Program-made: the position numbers and the translations under genes
Notes under the pieces: generated by a model
Seen by the model: only the letters and a program-made list of their open reading frames with translations
Database searches by the model: none
Told to the model about the DNA's origin: nothing
In this document: positions 58,043-64,000 of the stretch, piece by piece
How the letters are laid out: each line of letters starts with the position of its first letter
Position numbering within the stretch: the first letter of the stretch is position 1
Source of the DNA: JANXMY01 sp965246745
GTDB taxonomy: Bacteria; Armatimonadota; Armatimonadia; Armatimonadales; Capsulimonadaceae
Assembly (NCBI GenBank): GCA_965246745.1
Contig: OZ251980.1
Location: 558,001 to 622,000, forward strand
Direction: 5' to 3'
DNA: 64,000 nucleotides

Positions 58043-61000
58043 CTACTCAAACAAAAGCTCGATGTCCTGCTTGGTCAGCGACTTGAAAAAACTCGTCTCG
58101 GTGGAGATAAGCTGGCTCACCAGCGCCCGCTTGCGGTCTTGAAGCAGCAAAATCTTTTCTTCCACCGTGTCCCGCGTGATCAGCTTATACACAAACACCG
58201 GCCGGGTCTGCCCAATCCGGTGAGTCCGGTCGGTCGCCTGCATCTCCACCGCCGGGTTCCACCACGGGTCAATGTGAATGACATAATCGGCAGCGGTCAA
58301 ATTCAGGCCGACCCCGCCGGCTTTGAGGCTGATGAGAAAAAACGGCAGGTCGGGATTGTTCTGAAAGTCGTCCACCCGCCCCTGCCGGTCCTGCGTCTGA
58401 CCGTCCAAATACGCATACGGGATTTTGCGGGCATCTAAAGCCTCCCGGACCAGCGTGAGCATCGAAACAAACTGCGAAAACACCAGCGCTTTGTGGCCCT
58501 CGGCCCGCAGCGTTTCCAGCGTTTCGAGCAGCCGCTCGAACTTGCCCGACACGGCGCGGGTGTCGGGTTCCACCAGCCGGGGATGGTTTGCAATCTGCCG
58601 CAGGCGCAGCAGGCCCTCCAAAATCTTCATGCGGGCGTCGCCCACCCCCCCGGTGTCCACAATCCCGAGTATCTGGTCACGGTAAAAATCGCGTGTTTTT
58701 TCGTACAGCTTTTTTTGGCCCGGCTCCATTTCGACTTCCAAAATCTCCTCGGTGCGCGGCGGCAATTCCGGCGCGACCTGGTCTTTGGTCCGGCGCAGAA
58801 TAAACGGATGCACCAGCTTCCGCAGAAACGCGGCGGCGACTTCGTCCTGGTTTTTTTCAATCGCCCCGGCGAACTCGGTGCGAAAGTGCTCAAAGCTGCC
58901 GAGCAGGCCGGGATTGAGAAACGCAAACTGCGACCACAGCTCAATCGTCGAGTTCTCGACCGGCGTGCCCGTCAGCGACAGCTTGTGGTCGGCTTGCAGC
59001 AGCCGCACGGCTTTAGCGCTCTGCGACAGCGGATTTTTAATCGCCTGCGCTTCATCCAAAACGACATAATGGAACCGATGCGCCCGCATCAGCTCGGCGT
59101 CGCGGATCAAAACCCCGTAGGTCGTCAGCACCAAATCGTACTCGTCAAACAGGGCGATGTCTTTGGCCCGCCCGCCGTGCGCGTGGTTCAAGAGGCGTAA
59201 TTGAGGCGTAAACTTGGCGGCTTCCCGCTCCCAGTTGAAAATCAGCGACCGGGGCAGCACCAAAAGCGTCGCGGCGGTCGCATGATGGCTTTCGGCCAGC
59301 GACTGCAAAAACGCCAGGGTCGTAAAGGTCTTGCCCGTGCCCATGTCGTCGGCCAGGCAGCCGCCGAAGCCGTAGTCATGGAGAAAGTGCAGCCAGTCCA
59401 CGCCCGCTTTCTGGTACGGCCGCAGCGTGCCCTGGATATTCTGCGGCATGAGGGTCGGCGCGATATGCTCGAAGCCGCGCAGGTGCTCGCGCCGCCGCTG
59501 AAACTCCGCGTCGGCTTCCATGATCTCGTCGTCCGACAAAAGCTGGTCCAGCAGCGTGATCTGCGACGCCGAAATTTTCAAGCCGTCGCCTTCAGCTTCC
59601 TCGCTCATCGAGAACAGATACCGATACTTTTCCAGCCACGCTTCGGGGATCGCGCCGAGGGACCCGTCGGCCAGCTTCACAAACCGCTCGCGGCGCTTGA
59701 CGGCTTTTCGGACTTCTTTCAAGGAAATCTGCGTGTCCCCAAACGACACCACGGCATCCACATCGAACCAGTCAATTTCCGATGACACCCGAAACGCAAT
59801 GGTCGGCACGGCCCGGCTGACTTTCGCCGACAAGAGATCGGCCTCGCCGTACACTTCGTACCCTGCCGCCGTCAGCTTCGGGATTTCGGAGAGCAGAAAA
59901 TCCACGGCGGCGGTTTTGGCCCGCAGCGCATACTGCCCCGGCTCCCCGCCGCGCTTCAGCTTGTGCTCGGAAAGCGTTTCCGCCCAGTGCGCTTCCAGGC
60001 TCGGCTGCCGGCGCAGGCGCACCAATGTCACCGAGTCCGGCTTTCGCAGCAGCATCGTTTCCGGCGCGGCCCGGTCAAAATCCACTTCGGTCTCGCCGTA
60101 GCCGAATTTGAGGCTGACCCGGAGCGCTTGGTCTTCTTCGCTCAGATACAGCCGGGGGACCGGCTCGGCGGCGGTCTCATCTTCGGTCGCCACCCCTTCG
60201 CCTGTGACCGCCACCTGCTCGGCCATCGGCAGCAGAAACGTATCGAAAAACTTGGCAGTCTCGTCAGCCGGCACGGTCAAGTCCGGGTGATCCAGCAGAA
60301 TGCTGACGAGGCCCGCGCCTTCTTCCACCGGATACAGCGTCAGCTTCGACAGCAGCCACAGCGGGTCAACGCTGACCACCGACGTTTTCTCGGGAAGCAG
60401 CGCAAACACGTCCTCGCCGAGCCGCACCGACGGCCGCAGGGTCAGGCCGTCCGCCGCCCGCGCCAGCTCCACTTCCGCCCGCCCGCTTTGGGCCGAAACC
60501 CGCACCGGCGATTGCAGCGGGTCCGACTCGCGCCCGCGAAACACAAAGCCGCCGGCCAGCAGGGGAAGCAGGACCGACGGCTCAAACGCTTTTTCGTAAA
60601 AGTAGGAATAATTGCCCTGCCCGGCCAGCGCGGCGAATTTCAGCGAGTCGGGGCCGAGGCCGAGCACCGGCACAAACCGGCGCGGGTCAATCTGCGACCG
60701 CAGGGCTTTGGCCTGCTTGGACAGCTTGCCGGCTTTCAGGAACTTGCCGAGCGCGTCCGGGTCAGTCAGGTCGGCGCCCGCCAAAAAGCTCAGCGGCAGG
60801 GTGTACGGGAACACGGCCCACTCCGAGCGCCGCTCCTGCACGCTGAAAAACAGGGCCTGACGCGCCCCCGGCGTCAGCATTTTGCGCTGCCCGGCTTTGA
60901 CCCCCGCCGCCAGCACGCCTTCCCACGTTTCCGGCGGATGGGTCCGCAGATAATTCTTCAGCACCAGCGCGGCGGCGATTTGATGCTTGCAGACCTCGCC

Positions 61001-61243
61001 CATGTCGCCGCCCGAGACGGGGCAGTCGCAGGCGGACACGAGCCGCCCGCCCTGCATCTCAAACAAGACCGTGTACGCCTCGCTTCCGCGCACTTCCGCG
61101 ACCGCGCCGTCCGCTTCGACCCGCCGCAGCCGCACCCGTCCTTGCAGCGAGTATTCCCGCCCCCGCTGAAACGTCCCCGAATCGGTCCGCGCCGCCAGCG
61201 CGGGAATATCCACCGCCGCTTCCGTGAGTGACTGCCGTGCCAT
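58043..61243 (-). CDS. SWIM zinc finger SNF2/RapA-type helicase
   Basis: 1066 residues. A SWIM zinc finger lies near the N-terminus (SACDCPVSGGDMGEVCKHQIAAALV; CxC...CxH). After a long middle region comes the SNF2 motor: LRPYQKAGVDWLHFLHDYGFGGCLADDMGTGKTFTTLAFL (Walker A), YVVLDEAQAIKNPLSQSAKAVR (DEAQ), LTGTPVENSTIELWSQF, LVFSQFVSMLTLVREAL and LISLKAGGVGLNLTAADYVIHIDPWWNPAVEMQATDRTHRIGQTRPV (motifs V-VI). Such proteins remodel nucleoprotein complexes, for example stalled RNA polymerase. It is a chromosomal housekeeping type, unrelated to the island helicase at 27508. Confidence 0.92.
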   Translation of the reverse strand: MARQSLTEAAVDIPALAARTDSGTFQRGREYSLQGRVRLRRVEADGAVAEVRGSEAYTVLFEMQGGRLVSACDCPVSGGDMGEVCKHQIAAALVLKNYLRTHPPETWEGVLAAGVKAGQRKMLTPGARQALFFSVQERRSEWAVFPYTLPLSFLAGADLTDPDALGKFLKAGKLSKQAKALRSQIDPRRFVPVLGLGPDSLKFAALAGQGNYSYFYEKAFEPSVLLPLLAGGFVFRGRESDPLQSPVRVSAQSGRAEVELARAADGLTLRPSVRLGEDVFALLPEKTSVVSVDPLWLLSKLTLYPVEEGAGLVSILLDHPDLTVPADETAKFFDTFLLPMAEQVAVTGEGVATEDETAAEPVPRLYLSEEDQALRVSLKFGYGETEVDFDRAAPETMLLRKPDSVTLVRLRRQPSLEAHWAETLSEHKLKRGGEPGQYALRAKTAAVDFLLSEIPKLTAAGYEVYGEADLLSAKVSRAVPTIAFRVSSEIDWFDVDAVVSFGDTQISLKEVRKAVKRRERFVKLADGSLGAIPEAWLEKYRYLFSMSEEAEGDGLKISASQITLLDQLLSDDEIMEADAEFQRRREHLRGFEHIAPTLMPQNIQGTLRPYQKAGVDWLHFLHDYGFGGCLADDMGTGKTFTTLAFLQSLAESHHATAATLLVLPRSLIFNWEREAAKFTPQLRLLNHAHGGRAKDIALFDEYDLVLTTYGVLIRDAELMRAHRFHYVVLDEAQAIKNPLSQSAKAVRLLQADHKLSLTGTPVENSTIELWSQFAFLNPGLLGSFEHFRTEFAGAIEKNQDEVAAAFLRKLVHPFILRRTKDQVAPELPPRTEEILEVEMEPGQKKLYEKTRDFYRDQILGIVDTGGVGDARMKILEGLLRLRQIANHPRLVEPDTRAVSGKFERLLETLETLRAEGHKALVFSQFVSMLTLVREALDARKIPYAYLDGQTQDRQGRVDDFQNNPDLPFFLISLKAGGVGLNLTAADYVIHIDPWWNPAVEMQATDRTHRIGQTRPVFVYKLITRDTVEEKILLLQDRKRALVSQLISTETSFFKSLTKQDIELLFE

Positions 61244-61321
61244 AAGCCGTTGATTGCCTTAAGTAATTAACGACGCCTTATAAGAACGAGGGAGTGAACT
61301 CCCGCGCTCTCATACCCAGCA

Positions 61322-63136
61322 TCAATTCGCGTCTTTCTTCGGTGGGCGCTTGACTGTAATCCCCAGCTCCCGAAGCTGCTTGTCTTCCACTTCCGACGGC
61401 GCATCCATCATCGGGTCGAAGCCGCCGCCGGACTTCGGGAATGCGATCACTTCGCGGACATTGTCGTCGTCGGTCAGGTACATAATGAGGCGGTCAATAC
61501 CGGGGGCCATGCCGCCGTGGGGCGGAGCGCCGAAATCAAACGCGTCCAGCATGTGCCCGAACTGCGCCGCAATCTGCGCGTCACTCTTGCCCAGCATGCG
61601 AAAGATGCGCTCCTGAATATCGCGCTTGTGGATACGAATGGACCCTGATGCCCCTTCCGAGCCGTTGCAGACCAGGTCATAGGTATACGCGCGGCACCGG
61701 GCCGGGTCGAACTCGAGAATATCTAAATGCTCGGCATGCGGCATCGCAAACGGGTTATGCGCGAACGTCCAGGACTTTGAGTCGTCGTCCCACTCAAACA
61801 CTGGAAAGTCCGTCACCCACGCAAAGTGCAGGATGTTCGGGTCGGCCAGCTTGAGGCGCTTGCCGATCTCCCGGCGCAACACATCCAGCGCTTTGGCGAC
61901 AATCTCCGGCGTGTCGGCGACAAAGCCGACCAAATCACCGGGCACGGCTTCGGCCAGCGCGACCAGCCCGGAAATCTCGTCTTCGGTCAAAAACTTGGCG
62001 ATGGGTGACTTGACCCCTTCGTCTGTGACCAGCAGATACGCCAGACCCTTCGCGCCGGTTTCTTTGACCAAAGCCGTGAGGTCGTCAATCTCTTTGCGGG
62101 ACAGCGACGCCCCCGACGGGTAGCGGAGCAGCTTCACCTGGTTTCCTGCCGCAAGCGTCGCTTGGAACACCGAAAACTGCGTGTTCGCCAAAAGCGGCCC
62201 GGCGTCCTTCAGCTCTAAGCCATAGCGCAGGTCGGGCTTGTCGGTCCCGTAGCGGGCCATGCTTTCGTCGTAAGTGAGCCGTGTGAACGGCGTCACGACC
62301 GACTTGGGGGAAATCTTCGGGATGATCTCCGAATACAGCGACTCGACCACTTCCAGCACGTCGTCCTGCTCGACAAACGACATTTCTAAATCGAGCTGCG
62401 TGAACTCCGGCTGCCGGTCCGCCCGCTGCGATTCGTCCCGAAAACACTTAGCGATCTGAAAATACCGCTCGATGCCGCCGACCATCAGAAGCTGCTTGAA
62501 CTGCTGCGGGGCCTGCGGGAGCGCATAAAACAGGCCGGGTTCGAGGCGGTAGGGCACCAAGTAGTCGCGAGCGCCTTCCGGCGACGATTTGGTCAGCACC
62601 GGCGTCTCGATTTCGAGAAAGCCCCGCCCGTACATAAACTCACGAATGAGCCGAATGGCCTCATGCCGCAGCTTCATCTTTTCCAGCATCACCGGCCGGC
62701 GCAGGTCCAGATACCGATATTTGAGCCGCAGCATCTCATTGATGGCGCTGTCTTTTTCCTCGGCAATCGGAAACGGCGGCGTCTTGGCGGGGTTCAGAAC
62801 TTCCAGAGCCGACGCCGCCACTTCCACCGTCCCGTTCGGCAAGTTCTCGTTCTCGCTCCCGGCCGGCCGCCGCCGGACCAGCCCCTGCACACTGACGCAG
62901 TATTCCGACCGCAGCTTTTCCGCGACGGCGAGCGCTTCGGGGGCCGGGCCGCCATCCACCGCGACTTGGACAATCCCGCTCCGGTCCCGCAGGTCTAAGA
63001 AGGCAATCCCGCCCTGGTCCCGGTTCTTGTTCACCCACCCGTTCAGCGTCACCGCCGACCCGATCATCGCCTCCGACACGTCCCCGCACGAAACCGTCCG
63101 CTTCCATTCTGTTCCATTTGTTTCCGGCACGTTCAT
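61322..63136 (-). CDS. aspS: Aspartyl-tRNA synthetase (bacterial type)
   Basis: 604 residues. An OB-fold anticodon domain (VTLNGWVNKNRDQGGIAFLDLRDRSGIVQVAV) is followed by the class II core: RYLDLRRPVMLEKMKLRHEAIRLIREFMYGRGFLEIETPVLTKSSPEGARDYLVP (motif 1), CFRDESQRADRQPEFTQLDLEMSF (motif 2) and GGMAPGIDRLIMYLTDDDNVREVIAFPKS (motif 3). The GAD insertion typical of bacteria lies between motifs 2 and 3. It may also charge tRNA-Asn if no AsnS exists; this cannot be told from the window. Confidence 0.96.
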   Translation of the reverse strand: MNVPETNGTEWKRTVSCGDVSEAMIGSAVTLNGWVNKNRDQGGIAFLDLRDRSGIVQVAVDGGPAPEALAVAEKLRSEYCVSVQGLVRRRPAGSENENLPNGTVEVAASALEVLNPAKTPPFPIAEEKDSAINEMLRLKYRYLDLRRPVMLEKMKLRHEAIRLIREFMYGRGFLEIETPVLTKSSPEGARDYLVPYRLEPGLFYALPQAPQQFKQLLMVGGIERYFQIAKCFRDESQRADRQPEFTQLDLEMSFVEQDDVLEVVESLYSEIIPKISPKSVVTPFTRLTYDESMARYGTDKPDLRYGLELKDAGPLLANTQFSVFQATLAAGNQVKLLRYPSGASLSRKEIDDLTALVKETGAKGLAYLLVTDEGVKSPIAKFLTEDEISGLVALAEAVPGDLVGFVADTPEIVAKALDVLRREIGKRLKLADPNILHFAWVTDFPVFEWDDDSKSWTFAHNPFAMPHAEHLDILEFDPARCRAYTYDLVCNGSEGASGSIRIHKRDIQERIFRMLGKSDAQIAAQFGHMLDAFDFGAPPHGGMAPGIDRLIMYLTDDDNVREVIAFPKSGGGFDPMMDAPSEVEDKQLRELGITVKRPPKKDAN

Positions 63137-63179
63137 TCTCCCCTGCCCCGCATCGGGTTTCCATCCAAATAGTCACTGC

Positions 63180-63461
63180 CAAAAGAGGTTCGGCCAAGTG
63201 TGCGCTTAGTATACCACACGGAGCGCAAGTCAGAGAATGGAAACGAATAGCGCGTTCTTCGTTTCGGAACTCAACCGGACCACGCGCCTCAGCTACAAAC
63301 TGAAGGCATTCCTCAAAGTCATCACCCTGCCAGGTTCCAACATGGCGCAGCAACGAACGTTCCGGTGCCGGGCGTAATGACGCACTGACCCGTACTTGAG
63401 CTACAGTATCTTCTGGGACGATTGTGACAGTTGAAGCAGCAGTATCCATTGAGCTAACCAA
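63180..63461 (-). pseudogene. Truncated antitoxin-like remnant
   Basis: The frame begins MVSSMDTAASTVTIVPEDT at 63461, with a second ATG at 63449, and runs VRVSASLRPAPERSLLRHVGTWQGDDFEECLQFVAEARGPVEF. The segment GTWQGDDFEECLQ..EARGPVEF resembles the C-terminal tail of PIN-associated antitoxins (WxGDDxEExL), which normally ends near xxEF. Here the frame continues without a stop into the aspS gene, on the same strand but in another frame, for 400 bases, which is implausible as protein. The expected PIN gene is missing. I read it as the broken end of a lost toxin-antitoxin pair. Confidence 0.45.
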
Positions 63462-63996
63462 TCCATCCTGTCACAAGGTCCATATTCGCCGTCGTGTGTT
63501 CTAAATCAACACAAATTGGATCAAGACCATGAATGCGCGGATCATAGAAGTACACGTTCACATAGGTGTCTAAAGTGGCTTTAAGCTCTTCGTTGGTCAT
63601 CAAGCCAGCCTCGACTAACTTCACCCCAAAGTCTGCTTGCACACCGACGCCCTTCAGCATATTTACTGAAGACACGTCTACTGCAAGCAGGGATGGTATC
63701 GGTTGTTGAGCCTCAGCAAGTTCAACAGGCTTCTCGCCAGTGTTTTGAGGCAGTGCCGGTGCGGCGGGCATGGGCATGATCTGCTGCTGAACAGCGGTGC
63801 CGGAAAACGGATCAAACTGACTTGCTCCAAGTTCGTGGCCTGTGTTGACCCATTCCTGTACCTCGTCATGGAGAGATGCGACTGCTTCCGCGTGGGTTTC
63901 TCCTCGGCCTCGGCATAGCTCAAAGCTGGGAGAGAAAGCAACAAAACAATTATTGTTGACATCCCAGTAGCAGTAAAGTCCATAGTTCTCGCGCAT
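63454..63996 (-). CDS. HicB-like N-terminal domain protein
   Basis: 180 residues; ATG at 63996 lies at the window edge and could be internal. GLYCYWDVNNNCFVAFSPSFELCRGRGETHAEAVASLHDEVQEWVNTG follows the HicB/DUF1902 pattern: strands, then a helix carrying EA..L.. The remainder contains a Pro/Ala/Gln-rich linker (MPMPAAPALPQNTGEKP) and a helical end (VKLVEAGLMTNEELKATLDTYVNVYFYDPRIHGLDPICVDLEHT). It may be an antitoxin-type regulator. Its stop overlaps the remnant frame downstream. Confidence 0.55.
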   Translation of the reverse strand: MRENYGLYCYWDVNNNCFVAFSPSFELCRGRGETHAEAVASLHDEVQEWVNTGHELGASQFDPFSGTAVQQQIMPMPAAPALPQNTGEKPVELAEAQQPIPSLLAVDVSSVNMLKGVGVQADFGVKLVEAGLMTNEELKATLDTYVNVYFYDPRIHGLDPICVDLEHTTANMDLVTGWIG

Positions 63997-64000
63997 TTTA

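Overview
The window is GC-rich, gene-dense bacterial DNA with short intergenic gaps and many 1-4 base start/stop overlaps. No rRNA or taxonomic marker fixes the species. The mix fits a free-living Gram-negative-type heterotroph outside the best-known phyla, possibly near Armatimonadota or Planctomycetota: a type IV pilin-like protein with a C-terminal xxDGH motif, DUF1573, LL-diaminopimelate aminotransferase, a CADD-type putative folate enzyme, large secreted proteins of unknown family, and several genes with a -10 box right at the start codon. That placement is inference.

Layout. 1-8.4 kb: end of an O-antigen-ligase-like membrane protein, Mn-catalase, metG, a minus-strand group (DUF1573, small secreted protein, HEAT-like protein, pilin-like protein), then a histidine phosphatase and a BadF/GlcNAc-kinase-type ATPase. 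8.4-17.5 kb: tRNA-Asp with a consensus promoter, a sugar isomerase-like protein, two very large secreted proteins (the second a double retropepsin-like array with PDZ), an MBL-fold protein and a STAS-domain protein. 17.5-25.2 kb: galK, a PIN toxin-antitoxin pair, and a long minus-strand operon (aspartate aminotransferase, rnc, mtnP, nucleotidyltransferase, small antitoxin-like protein, LysE exporter). 25.3-36 kb: an accessory island with an HNH protein, tRNA-Phe and tRNA-Val, remnants of small DNA-binding genes with palindromic operators, then a four-gene cassette: PLD-SNF2 helicase, HEPN protein, BolA-like small protein, and a 1407-residue adenine methyltransferase fused to an AlbA_2 domain. 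I read this as a candidate anti-phage or restriction-like system. 36-48.5 kb: WalJ-like hydrolase, an NAD-linked operon (macro domain, pncB), envelope functions (glycosyltransferase, CrtC-like protein, polysaccharide deacetylase, MFS exporter), a sugar kinase/GmhB-like pair and the CADD-like enzyme. 48.6-64 kb: dapL, a PhyH-family oxygenase, glutaredoxin, a 34-residue basic protein, an Hfq-like Sm protein, tRNA-Cys and tRNA-Gly, a GH5 glycosidase, thrS, a DUF433/DUF5615 toxin-antitoxin pair, an APC permease, a SWIM-SNF2 helicase, aspS, and a damaged antitoxin-like remnant beside a HicB-like gene.

The most unusual signal is short inverted-repeat elements, some of which sit in frame inside protein genes. 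One family occurs three times (13793, 32470, 48525). A second is flanked by 9-bp direct repeats inside the methyltransferase gene (35145-35291). A third is a 147-bp hairpin element at 41639. Other local structures are a 14-bp tandem duplication that multiplies the pncB start codon into a chain of mini-ORFs, and a 16-bp tandem repeat carrying Shine-Dalgarno-like sequence just upstream of the DUF1573 gene.
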